A stretch of DNA of 17,639 nt from Opitutaceae bacterium (GCA_009919985.1 RGAX01000038.1:1-17639), one strand, 5' to 3'. Positions 9,001-15,077 are shown, counted from the first letter of the stretch. The notes: generated by a model from the letters alone, not told the origin. Numbers and translations: made by a program.

Positions 9001-9485
9001 ATACGGAAGACGTTAGGTTTTTTCATGGGGGATTCTTGAGGATTGTTCTTAGCGCTCGGTGCTGGATTAGATTTTACGGCGGGTGAGCCTTCGTTCCCCA
9101 TCCGGTTCACCATCAAAGCGCCTGACTTGGCGTCTTCCGCTAGGACCAGACCGGTGTCTGCGATGAGCAGTTTGAGCGCTTCCTGCACGGTGTACGCGCC
9201 TCGTACGGTATTGGTCGTGATGCCGCGTACGGCATCGACTAGAAATACCACCTGGCGCCCCGACTCGTCGGCAAAACGCTTCAACGTGCTGGCGGCATCT
9301 CCGCGCGCGAGGTTGAAGCTTTTACGCGCCGTTTCCTCGGCTTGAGCGGGCGCGCAGGCGCAGGCTAAACAAACGACGGTCACGACGGCAGCCGAACCAG
9401 TGGGGATAAGGGGTTTCATCAACAGGAGCAGGGGGAGCGCTCCTGAGACGCAGCAGCGGACGAAACGGGTTATTCGGGCGCGCAT
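6009..9485 (-). CDS. TonB-dependent receptor with STN domain and internal second signal peptide
   Basis: A 1158-residue outer-membrane receptor. Order: signal peptide (about 1-49, with an alternative start at Met23, position 9419, giving a compact MKPLIPTG... signal ending AQA); secretin/TonB N-terminal STN domain (about 54-128), which in transducers contacts FecR-type proteins; low-complexity Pro/Ser/Asn linker (130-153); then Met154 (position 9026) starting MKKPNVFRILGVWFAITA and ending SVQAQ, a second complete signal-peptide-like segment; a carboxypeptidase-regulatory-like beta domain (about 185-262); plug (about 275-410, with FLPGITISYTGG and IDGVPSDYVPV); and a large beta-barrel to the end (...WTFGVNWSH). 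The layout looks like an STN-only exported protein fused in frame to a normal receptor, or two nested products from one frame. It lies 29 bases after FecR and 12 before the PhoD-like gene. The ligand is unknown. Confidence 0.9.
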   Translation of the reverse strand: MRARITRFVRCCVSGALPLLLLMKPLIPTGSAAVVTVVCLACACAPAQAEETARKSFNLARGDAASTLKRFADESGRQVVFLVDAVRGITTNTVRGAYTVQEALKLLIADTGLVLAEDAKSGALMVNRMGNEGSPAVKSNPAPSAKNNPQESPMKKPNVFRILGVWFAITASSVQAQGPALPENTGTLQGRVLNERSAQYVEGARISIEGTALVTLTNAEGNFRLTQVPTGTVKVQTFYTGLPRDLRSVEISAGKATELSIALGAPPKSGGDVVQLAEFQVTTSREMDASALAINEQRFAPNIKQVVSTEQFGNVAEGNTAEFLKFLPGITISYTGGNARGISIDGVPSDYVPVTIDNFNLASADGGKTNRTVMADMVSINNLSRIEVLNTPTPESPASALAGTVNMVTRSSFERARPLLQSNLYFSMRDNAKSFSKAPGAKPSPTRNVYPGFDFSYSAPVNKKFGFSLSAGDSTSYSAQDRVQATWRGTGVATAGTAFPVTAYSQPYLSAYRVEDQPKITARKSFAGSMDFKLSDNDRVSLGFLYSSFDVQFALHSLTFNPGGVQAGGFSSTFVRGAAGAGNVSMIHNERNRFNRTYMPSLVWKHQGPVWKADLGAGYSSATDDNHDTDQGYFRAVNAIRSGLTVSFDDVTYQRPSTITVKNSAGADVNPYLISNYALTSATSQQNATHDTQKTAYGSVSRKLDTRIPITLKAGFNLQEGVRDITDDSATYNYVGADRVASTTPVTGDDSLAPFLDPVFSQRVMPYGFSASEAPSDRKVWEHYKAQPTYFTTNANTIARNRVATSKLARERVVAPYLRTDFDFLDQRLKIVAGVRGEKTTVNAEGPLTDPKKSANGIERGSTIEKTYDKLFPSLNASYSIRENLIGRIAAYESIGRPDYNQYAGGLTLPDTSAGDSATNRIVVNNVDINPWSAKSLVLRLEHYFQGVGVVSVAAFRRDVRNFFGSTVQAATPEFLASYGLDPNAYGRYGVSTQFNIPGTVRFEGVSFNYRQSLTFLPHWARGFEVFANGTSQRAVGDTGGNFAGYIPRSGSAGLSFTREKYNLRVNANHRGRTRLNAVTAGASIEPGTFNWQPPSTFVDVIGEYNLRKNLSIYANLRNVTDQGATTEIYGPSTPRNARFFQTTKYGSLWTFGVNWSH
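9026..9097 (-). other. Candidate internal start and second signal peptide in the receptor
   Basis: Met154 of the receptor frame (ATG at 9026) is followed by KKPNVFRI, a hydrophobic stretch and an AQA-like cleavage site near residue 177. It has every element of a Sec signal peptide, although it sits 153 codons inside the reading frame. Upstream bases (CCTCAAGAATCCCCC) give no good Shine-Dalgarno, but starts in this window rarely have one. If used, it would make a receptor without the STN domain. Confidence 0.5.
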
Positions 9486-9514
9486 GATTTTTTTCCGCTA
9501 GACGCGGCCACCGC

Positions 9515-10573
9515 CTAGCGCTTGGTGCGCAGGATCACGTGGGTTTCGCCTTGCCGCTCAACCGTGATCGTTGTGCCGCTCTCGAGCAGGCGAACAAAGC
9601 CCTCGACGTTGTCGGCGGCAAAGGTGCCGCCGACGGGGCGCTCGGCAAGCGCAGCGTCGCCGAGGATAAGCTGGAGGCGGTTGCGGCGGTTAAACTGGGC
9701 GATGACTTCGGACAGTGGTGTCTCGGAAAACGCCAGTTTGCGTTCCTGCCAGGAGAGAGCGTCACGCACCGTCGCGGGCGTGATCCTCTCCACGGCGGGA
9801 GCGGACTGGGCGGTGTTAGTGAGTGAAGGTAAGTTGACGAGTGTGCGTTCGTTGGCGGCGACGTAGGTGGTCGAGACGGGCGCTGAAAGTGCGTTGGGGA
9901 CAACGCGCTCCACCTCGGCGACCGAGACTTTGCCCTCGGTGACCAGCACTTCTACGGCGGTGGGGGCGAGGCGGACATTAAACGCGGTGCCGACGGCGCG
10001 GACGGCGACTCCACCGGCGGAAACGATGAACGGCCGCGCCCGATCGTGGGCGACGGTGAAGTGGGCCTCGCCGGCAACCAGTTCTACGCGGCGGTGGGTG
10101 GGCGTGAGTGCGACGCGCACCTTGGTTTCGGCGTTGAGTTCGATGACGGATCCATCGGCGAGGGCGACGCGTTCGTAACCACCGGTGGAGGTGGTGAAGA
10201 CCTGTGCGGCCGAGTCCGTAGGGGGCAGGAATTGTATGGCGGTGAGGAACGCGACGGCGACGGTTGCGGCGATACTGAGGGCGACGCGTAGCGGCCTAAG
10301 ATTACGCCGAGACACGCCCACTAGGCGGCCCGGGCGGGCGGCTACAGGAAACGCGATGACCGGCTGCAGCTCGGCGCGCACAAGGGGCATTTTTTCCAGT
10401 AAGGCGCATGTCGCTTCGAGCCGCTTAACGGCGGCGGAGTGACGGGTGTCGGCGCGGCACCAGCGCGCGAACTCACGTTTCTGCGCGGAGGAAAAGCCCT
10501 CGGCGCGCAGCGCCAGCCAATCAGCAGCGGCTTCCTCGATGGGGTCTTCGTGGTCGTCGAGCGAGTCGTTCAT
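9515..10573 (-). CDS. FecR-family anti-sigma regulator
   Basis: A 352-residue single-pass inner-membrane regulator. Residues 8-60 form the cytoplasmic DUF4880-type domain (EEAAADWLAL...GFSSAQKREFARWCRAD...HSAAVKRLE) expected to bind the sigma factor. About 96-116 is the membrane helix (LRVALSIAATVAVAFLTAIQF). About 124-220 is the FecR domain (GYERVALADGSVIELNAET; GEAHFTVAHD; RPFIVSAGGVAVRAVGTAFNVR). About 273-350 is the C-terminal DUF4974/STN-like periplasmic part (ETPLSEVIAQFNRRN...). In this family the periplasmic end receives the signal from the STN domain of a ligand-bound TonB receptor and releases the sigma factor. Its start overlaps the sigma stop as ATGA (10570-10573), showing tight coupling. 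The next gene, 29 bases on, is the STN receptor, its likely partner. Confidence 0.92.
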   Translation of the reverse strand: MNDSLDDHEDPIEEAAADWLALRAEGFSSAQKREFARWCRADTRHSAAVKRLEATCALLEKMPLVRAELQPVIAFPVAARPGRLVGVSRRNLRPLRVALSIAATVAVAFLTAIQFLPPTDSAAQVFTTSTGGYERVALADGSVIELNAETKVRVALTPTHRRVELVAGEAHFTVAHDRARPFIVSAGGVAVRAVGTAFNVRLAPTAVEVLVTEGKVSVAEVERVVPNALSAPVSTTYVAANERTLVNLPSLTNTAQSAPAVERITPATVRDALSWQERKLAFSETPLSEVIAQFNRRNRLQLILGDAALAERPVGGTFAADNVEGFVRLLESGTTITVERQGETHVILRTKR

Positions 10574-11151
10574 GCGGTGTCTTCTCCTTGGGAGGGGATC
10601 GTGGCGTCCAGTAGGCCACGGGCGGCAAAGAAGGCGGCGCAGCGGCGCATGCCTTTGGCCATATGGACTTTTACGGTCTCTGGCGAGATGCCGAGTTGGT
10701 CGGCGATTTCCTTGTAGGCGAGGCCGTCGAGGTAGCGCAGCATGATAACCTGGCGGCAGCGGTCGGGCAGGGCGCGCACGGCCTCGGCGAGGACTTCGAG
10801 TTCGTAGCGTTGGTCGAGAGTTTCGGCGGCGCTGGGCTGGGCGTCGAGGACGACGAGCTCGGATCGATCGTTGATCGATTCGGTGGGGTGGGCGCGGCGG
10901 CGGCGGAAGAGATCGAAGGCGGCGTTGCGGGCGGCAGTGAAGAGAAAGGCCTTCGGGTAGCGCACGCCGCCGGTGTCTTTGGCGCGCAGGAGGCGCGTGT
11001 AGGTTTCCTGGACCAGATCGTCGTGATCCGCAAGGGTGGGGAAGCGAGCTTGGAGGTAGGCACGCAGGGCCGGTTCATGGGGATGAACTTCCTTGGCAAA
11101 CCAGTGGGCTTGTTCGGTCGGTGGCATGGGGTGATGCGCGGCCATGGGCAT
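10570..11151 (-). CDS. ECF RNA polymerase sigma factor
   Basis: A 193-residue sigma-70 family ECF factor. Region 2 spans about 43-85 (HDDLVQETYTRLLRA; FLFTAARNAAFDLFRRRR) and region 4 about 126-175 (ALPDRCRQVIMLRYLDGLAYKEIADQLGIS, then PETVKVHM helix-turn-helix). The N-terminus HWFAKEVHPHEPALRAYLQ is a family-specific lead-in. I chose the ATG at 11151 because GGGGG lies just upstream; the ATG at 11145 is even better spaced from it. The frame stays open to 11289, but that extension (rich in basic residues) lacks sigma features. It heads the operon sigma-FecR-TonB receptor-PhoD-like and probably directs transcription of at least the receptor in response to its ligand, as in FecI/FecR-type systems. 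Specific promoters cannot be identified here. Confidence 0.93.
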   Translation of the reverse strand: MPMAAHHPMPPTEQAHWFAKEVHPHEPALRAYLQARFPTLADHDDLVQETYTRLLRAKDTGGVRYPKAFLFTAARNAAFDLFRRRRAHPTESINDRSELVVLDAQPSAAETLDQRYELEVLAEAVRALPDRCRQVIMLRYLDGLAYKEIADQLGISPETVKVHMAKGMRRCAAFFAARGLLDATIPSQGEDTA

Positions 11152-11704
11152 CACCCCCTGACTTCCGGCTGTCGAGGGCATTTTCGGCTGAAACGGGATT
11201 TGGAAACTATTTCGCTTTGGCGATAACCCGAAACGGTAGGTGGCGCGTCTCAATTTCTTGTGAAGGCAAGGAAAGTCGGTCGGCGGCAATTAAATCACCT
11301 CAATTGAACATCTGTGCTGCCCGACCCGCTGGATGAGGCCAATTGACCTCGGGTAGCCCGTGATCGTTGCAAACGCGATCCCCGATTCCGTCAGCTTAGG
11401 GATCAGCTGGTGGAAGTCTGTTGATATGGGCAGTTGTGGCTCCCTGTAATTTTAAAATGAATCGCAACGCGTAGTCGTGTTGCCCGCCAACGATCCTCAA
11501 CTCGAAGGGCGAGATTTGCGCCGATCAAGTCGAGATCGATTTCTGCCTCGCGCGCTTGTTCGAGCAATTCAGGCCGCGATCTTTTCGAACGGACTTCTCC
11601 AAACGGCAGAGCGGAACTCCGCGCTCCCTGTTGGGCCAGGTGCATTGGGTTCGCCTAAGTATCGTCTTGCCGACGTGGCAGACGCGTCATACAATGGTCA
11701 GGTT
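11152..11704. other. Gene-poor divergent gap with palindromes
   Basis: This stretch should contain the promoter of the sigma operon (minus) and of the antitoxin/toxin pair (plus), but I see no clear -35/-10 pairs. It carries an 8-bp palindrome TCAATTGA (11300-11307) and a near-perfect 16-bp palindrome GAGGCCAATTGACCTC (11335-11350, one mismatch), both centred on CAATTG and about 40 bases apart. Open frames here lack recognisable domains. On the minus strand a short frame ending at 11290 reads DFHQLIPKLTESGIAFATIT, faintly protein-like, but with an upstream in-frame stop and no start; it may be a degraded remnant or chance. Confidence 0.35.
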
Positions 11705-11950
11705 ATGGAAACTCTCTCCGTAAAACTCCCTCAACCTCTGGCCAAGTGGCTGATCGATGAGGCCAACAGCACCCAGCGCTCCCGCTCGGACCTTGTACGC
11801 GAGGCTTTGGAGCTGCGTCGGCAAGGCAAGGGACTAACGCGGAAAATGCGCATCACGATGGCTGATGCCATGGCTGATTTGCGCGGTACGGTCACAGGCC
11901 CAACTGATCTTTCGACTAATCCAAAACACCTCGCGAATTTCGGCCAATGA
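11705..11950 (+). CDS. Ribbon-helix-helix antitoxin (VapB/CopG-like)
   Basis: An 81-residue protein starting at ATG 11705: METLSVKLPQPLAKWLIDEA followed by RSRSDLVREALELRR, a typical ribbon-helix-helix DNA-binding fold at residues 1-40 (beta strand SVKLP; S/R-rich turn before the second helix). The C-terminal 40 residues (about 41-81) would wrap the toxin. The frame is open upstream to 11477, but those 76 codons have no RHH character, so the later start is preferred. The stop overlaps the toxin start as ATGA (11947-11950), the usual arrangement for antitoxin-toxin pairs. Such antitoxins generally repress their own promoter with the toxin as co-repressor; the promoter region here is not resolved. 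Confidence 0.82.
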   Translation: METLSVKLPQPLAKWLIDEANSTQRSRSDLVREALELRRQGKGLTRKMRITMADAMADLRGTVTGPTDLSTNPKHLANFGQ

Positions 11951-12363
11951 AAGAGGTTGTCCTCCTTGATACGGGGCCACTGGTCGCCTGGCTGTGTGAC
12001 ACCGATCAATGGCATGAGTGGTCGGCGGAGCAGTTTGGTAAGCTAGAGCCCGTGTTGATTACCTGCGAAGCGGTGCTCACGGAAGCCTGTTTTCTATATG
12101 CGCGAGCGGGTGGCGATCCGGCGAAAATTATCGCTACAGTGCGTCGTGGCTTTCTGGACGCGACGTTCACCCTCGCTTCCGAAGCCGCCAGTATCGAGCT
12201 ACTGATGCAGCGCTACGCCGACACGCCCATGTCGCTCGCCGATGCATGTCTGGTAAGACTCTCCGAGGTGCACAAGGACTGCCGCGTGCTCACGCTGGAT
12301 AAACACTTTAAGCACTACCGCCGCTTCGGCCGGTCCGTGATTCCGCTCATCAGCCCACCATGA
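11947..12363 (+). CDS. PIN-domain ribonuclease toxin (VapC-like)
   Basis: A 138-residue PIN domain. The acidic Mg2+-binding residues are all visible: Asp8 (VVLLDTGPLVAWL), Glu46 (VLTEACFL), Asp99 (MSLADACLVRLSE) and Asp118 (VLTLDKHFKHYRRFG). VapC-type toxins cut tRNA or rRNA and are held inactive by the antitoxin encoded just upstream. The length is normal and no active-site residue is missing, so the toxin looks functional. Its 3' end converges on the ThuA-like gene with a 55-base gap. Confidence 0.88.
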   Translation: MKEVVLLDTGPLVAWLCDTDQWHEWSAEQFGKLEPVLITCEAVLTEACFLYARAGGDPAKIIATVRRGFLDATFTLASEAASIELLMQRYADTPMSLADACLVRLSEVHKDCRVLTLDKHFKHYRRFGRSVIPLISPP

Positions 12364-12418
12364 TGCGGCAGGTATTAAGACAGCGCGCAGGCCTGGGCGC
12401 ACGGGATGAGCCGGAACT

Positions 12419-13291
12419 TTATTTACCTTGCGGGCCGTAGCCGGCGGCGGGGTGGCCGTTGGCGTCGAGGTGACCGGTGGCCCAGAGGACGCCTCGCGTG
12501 ACCAGATCGAGGAAGCGCGGGTCGTTTACGGTGAGGTTATTGTGGCCGAGGGTCGTGCTGAAGACGCGCGCTTGCTTCGGGCCGTAGGTGTTGGTCCAGA
12601 CGACGACGGAGGTTTTGTCACTCAACGTGCCGTCTTTGGCTTTCACAGTTTGCTTGCCGGTGGCGAGGGACTGGTGACCGGAAAAATTTTTCGGATCTTG
12701 GACGTTGTTGTAGAGTTCTTCTTTGATTGTCGTCCAATTTTCCAAACCGCGCGTGATCGGGCTGTCGCTGGCGGCGAACGTGACCGCGATGGGTTCTTGC
12801 GGGCCGTGGCCGCTGGATTGGAGGCCTAAGTAGTCGAACCACAACGCGCCGGGCGCACCGGGGGCGAGGGGTTTACCGAATTCTTTGGTGACGCGGTAAC
12901 TGTGCATCGCGCAGTGCAGGTTCACGCCGGGTAGGCCGGCGAGGTGCGGGGCGAGGACGTTCTGCGCGGCGGCGGGGTCGGCGATATCGGCCGCGCATTC
13001 GTCGTGGATGACCAAGTCGTAGCCATCGGCGTAATGGGGGTTGGAGTGCGCGGGGAAGCTGGGGCGCGTGGTTTTATCGGCGGTGTGCATGTGCTCGACG
13101 ACGACGTGAGCGCGGGCTTCGAGGCCTTGTTTGAGGAGATCTTTTTGGACGAGGTAATCGTGACAGCAACCGCCGGTGATTAAAAGAATGCGCAGAGGTT
13201 TGGGTGCGGGTGTGGTGGCGGCGGTGTCCGCGAAGACGAAGCTGGGCAGCGCGGCGATTAGGGCAAAGATGAGCGAGCGAGGGGATTTCAT
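12419..13291 (-). CDS. Secreted ThuA-like domain protein
   Basis: A 290-residue protein starting at ATG 13291: MKSPRSLIFALIAALPSFVF, then ADTAA, a Sec signal peptide. The frame is open a further 70 codons upstream (to 13501), but that stretch is not conserved-looking and would bury the signal, so it is excluded. The mature part is a ThuA-type fold related to class I glutamine amidotransferases: LRILLITGGCCHDY (33-46), YDLVIHDECA (91-100), GVNLHCAMHSYR (122-133) and the C-terminal TYGPKQARVFSTTLGHNN and PRFLDLVTRGVLWATGH. ThuA proteins are tied to carbohydrate use in Verrucomicrobia and relatives, but their biochemical activity is poorly defined. The gene appears monocistronic, between a convergent toxin gene and a divergent ATPase gene. 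Confidence 0.85.
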   Translation of the reverse strand: MKSPRSLIFALIAALPSFVFADTAATTPAPKPLRILLITGGCCHDYLVQKDLLKQGLEARAHVVVEHMHTADKTTRPSFPAHSNPHYADGYDLVIHDECAADIADPAAAQNVLAPHLAGLPGVNLHCAMHSYRVTKEFGKPLAPGAPGALWFDYLGLQSSGHGPQEPIAVTFAASDSPITRGLENWTTIKEELYNNVQDPKNFSGHQSLATGKQTVKAKDGTLSDKTSVVVWTNTYGPKQARVFSTTLGHNNLTVNDPRFLDLVTRGVLWATGHLDANGHPAAGYGPQGK

Positions 13292-13543
13292 GATGGAAGC
13301 GATGTTCAACGGATAGAATTCGGGGCGGCGGGCAGGGGGGGTAAAAGGGAGCCGCCGGAGTGCATGTAGTGCCTTAGCGTGCAGGAAATCAAGGGCGCGG
13401 GAGTAGCGCAGCGGTTGATTTTTAAAGCACACATAACATCCGGATGAGTTCGCGTCGAAGGCAGCACTCCAAGATTCGATCTTTTTTAGAGATACGCTCA
13501 CGCAAATCCAAAAAATATAGCTACGGATTTCAAGGTGAAGAGG

Positions 13544-13617
13544 GGTAAAAGCACCGATGGGTTGTTCAGAAATGGCTACCCCCAGTTAACCCATCGAGTT
13601 TCACGGTAAAAGGCACC
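13544..13617. repeat. Imperfect direct repeat GGTAAAAG(G)CACC
   Basis: GGTAAAAGCACC at 13544-13555 and GGTAAAAGGCACC at 13605-13617 are near-identical, 61 bases apart, and flank the inverted repeat at 13555-13596. Closely spaced repeats of this style occur at insertion-sequence ends (IS21-type ends came to mind), but no transposase is present, so their origin is open. Confidence 0.5.
13555..13596. repeat. 9-bp perfect inverted repeat CGATGGGTT/AACCCATCG
   Basis: Arms at 13555-13563 and 13588-13596 are perfectly complementary with a 24-base loop. It lies upstream of the ATPase promoter and inside the direct-repeat pair. It could be an operator, a terminator-like hairpin without T-tract, or part of a mobile-element end. 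Confidence 0.55.
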
Positions 13618-13618
13618 A

Positions 13619-13650
13619 TTGCCTTGACTTTATAGTGTATTTTATAATAT
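13619..13650 (+). promoter_or_regulatory. Sigma-70-like promoter of the AAA ATPase gene
   Basis: A consensus -10 hexamer TATAAT (13643-13648) lies 18 bases after TTGCCT (13619-13624). An overlapping alternative is TTGACT (13624-13629) with TAATAT (13645-13650) at 15 bases. Transcription would begin around 13655, only a few bases before the GTG start at 13660, so the message may be nearly leaderless. No other site in the window is this close to consensus. Confidence 0.55.
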
Positions 13651-13679
13651 TACAAAATTGTGTTATTACGAAATACACT
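13634..13679. repeat. Inverted repeat AGTGTATTT/AAATACACT over promoter and start codon
   Basis: Perfect 9-bp arms at 13634-13642 and 13671-13679 enclose the -10 box, the expected transcription start and the GTG start codon. Inside and overlapping are direct repeats TATTACAAAAT (13648-13658) and TATTACGAAAT (13664-13674), 10 of 11 identical and 16 bases apart. The placement fits an operator for repression or autoregulation of the ATPase gene. Confidence 0.55.
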
Positions 13680-14865
13680 TGTTGAAGTACTAAAAGATCA
13701 GAGGCCGCCCGTTGCCGCTACTCCGGAAATCCCCAGAGCTATCACGCGCCGACTCCCCCTGGAAAATTCCGAGTATGCTTTGGTTCTAAGCGGCGTGCGC
13801 AGCTGCGGCAAAAGCGTCTTACAAGCGCAGCTCCTACGCCGCCACCTGGGTGCTCTTTATATAAATGTGGAGGATACTCGGCTCTACGGCATGGGTCCGG
13901 AGGATTTTCCGACGCTTTTGGATGTTATTCACGAGCTTGTGGGAAAACAGGCCGTCTTTTTGGATGAGATCCAAGAATTGCCCGAATGGCAGCGGTTGGT
14001 TCGTTCGCTTTTGGACCGCGGTCACCCTATTTGTGTGACCGGCTCAAACGCCTCAATGCTCGGGCGCGAGCTCGGGGCCAAGCTCACCGGCCGGCACCAG
14101 TCATTCGAGGCATTCCCCTTTTCCTACTCTGAGTATCTGGCCTATACCGCCGGCGAACGCAGCGCCGCTACGCTCACCGCTTATCTCAATGATGGGGGAT
14201 TTCCGGGTTATCTACGTGAGCGGGACCCGCGAATACTGCAGCAGCTTTTGCGTGACATCGTGGAACGTGACATCGCCCAGCGTCATCATTTGCGGGAATC
14301 ACGGCACGTGATGAACCTCATTTTGTATCTTCTAGCGAACACCGGTCAGCCGCTGTCATTGCAGAGTCTGACAAAATCACTTGCGATCCCCACTGTTTCC
14401 CAGACCTCTCGCTACATCGAATTTCTGCAGGATGCTTACCTTCTGTTCGCTCTTCCGAAATTTAGCACTTCGTTTAAGCAGCGGGTGGTGGCGCCAAACA
14501 AATACTACGCGATCGACAACGCGCTCCGCCGCGTGAATTCGCCGAACCTTACGGCGGATATCGGTCATCGCCTTGAGAACGCGGTCTTCCTATCCCTGCG
14601 CCAACGCGGTTTGAAGCCCTGCTATGCTGGTGAAAAAAACTCCTGGGAGTGTGATTTCGTAACCGAAGATTATGCTATCCAAGTTTGCACCACGCTCACG
14701 CCCTTCAATCGGGAGCGCGAAATGAAGGGGGTGCGACGTGGGTGCTCTTTACCCGGCAAACGCCGAGGAGTTATTATCACCTTAGATCAACGGGACGCGA
14801 TGTCGGTCGACGGCGTTGAGGTCGAAGTTATTCCTGCTTGGGAGTGGTTGGATGCCGGGTCCTGA
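13660..14865 (+). CDS. AAA_14/DUF4143 ATPase
   Basis: A 401-residue ATPase. The N-terminal AAA domain shows Walker A GVRSCGKS (45-52), Walker B AVFLDEIQEL (98-107), and VTGSNASMLG...GAKLTGRH, FPFSYSEYL, GGFPGYL, all typical of this family. The C-terminal DUF4143 part has a restriction-endonuclease-like core near 329-343 (WECDFV...AIQVC), although the family's biochemical role is not settled. The start is GTG at 13660; MLLRNTLVEVLKDQR resembles usual family N-termini, and no ATG is available upstream of Walker A. Base composition is visibly less GC-rich than the flanking genes. It stands alone, with a strong promoter and operator-like repeats upstream, and its stop codon abuts a probable sigma factor stub on the opposite strand. 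Acquisition by transfer is plausible. Related genes are common in many genomes as scattered single genes; links to toxin or defence functions are unproven. Confidence 0.85.
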   Translation: MLLRNTLVEVLKDQRPPVAATPEIPRAITRRLPLENSEYALVLSGVRSCGKSVLQAQLLRRHLGALYINVEDTRLYGMGPEDFPTLLDVIHELVGKQAVFLDEIQELPEWQRLVRSLLDRGHPICVTGSNASMLGRELGAKLTGRHQSFEAFPFSYSEYLAYTAGERSAATLTAYLNDGGFPGYLRERDPRILQQLLRDIVERDIAQRHHLRESRHVMNLILYLLANTGQPLSLQSLTKSLAIPTVSQTSRYIEFLQDAYLLFALPKFSTSFKQRVVAPNKYYAIDNALRRVNSPNLTADIGHRLENAVFLSLRQRGLKPCYAGEKNSWECDFVTEDYAIQVCTTLTPFNREREMKGVRRGCSLPGKRRGVIITLDQRDAMSVDGVEVEVIPAWEWLDAGS

Positions 14866-14945
14866 TTGGAGCCGCGCAGGGCGGGCTCGTGCGGGGCGAG
14901 TTCGGCGTTAAACCACTGGATCGTATCGGATCGGGGTGAATCCAC
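14866..14945 (-). pseudogene. Probable 5' stub of a second ECF sigma factor gene
   Basis: On the minus strand, GTG at 14945 opens a frame reading DTIQWFNAELAPHEPALR over 14927-14874. This aligns with the N-terminus of the intact sigma factor in this window (EQAHWFAKEVHPHEPALR), sharing WF, E and the whole of PHEPALR. After that Arg the match stops (GSNQDPASN...), exactly beside the ATPase stop codon at 14863-14865, and the frame ends at 14787 inside the ATPase. Regions 2 and 4 are absent, and I found no sigma fragment on the other side of the ATPase. The simplest reading is that arrival of the ATPase segment, or a deletion with it, removed the rest of the gene. The match is short (about 18 residues), so chance is not excluded. 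Confidence 0.5.
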
Positions 14946-15077
14946 GGCGCGAGAAATGAAGAGGTCGCGGGAAAAATTAAGGCCGCGGTCGGTGTTCCGG
15001 GGTGGCGGATAGGTGATGCGACCCGAGGGGGCGGCGAGTAACGCCCCTGCACGGAAGGACGGGTCGGAGTCCTCGCC

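Larger units (their letters stand above)
13292..13659. other. Divergent intergenic region, repeat-rich and AT-rich toward its right end
   Basis: About 370 bases without a supported gene, between ThuA-like (minus) and the AAA ATPase (plus). The left part resembles the surrounding genome. From about 13500 the composition turns AT-rich and ordered repeats appear (annotated separately), ending in a strong-looking promoter. This change of composition supports the idea that the ATPase and its leader were acquired as a unit. Confidence 0.45.

Noticed and set aside
10663..11226. A 187-codon plus-strand frame opposite the sigma factor
   Set aside because: Gly/Glu/Val-rich antisense composition; the sigma factor regions 2 and 4 are unmistakable on the minus strand.
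11477..11704. Upstream extension of the antitoxin frame
   Set aside because: Basic, low-conservation-looking sequence without RHH features; ATG at 11705 gives a standard antitoxin.
13292..13501. Upstream extension of the ThuA-like frame
   Set aside because: It would place 70 residues before a clear signal peptide, so the ATG at 13291 is preferred.
14869..14888. GAGCC...GGCTC hairpin just after the ATPase stop as a terminator
   Set aside because: The stem is 5 bp with a 10-base loop and no T-run, and the bases are better explained by the sigma factor stub.
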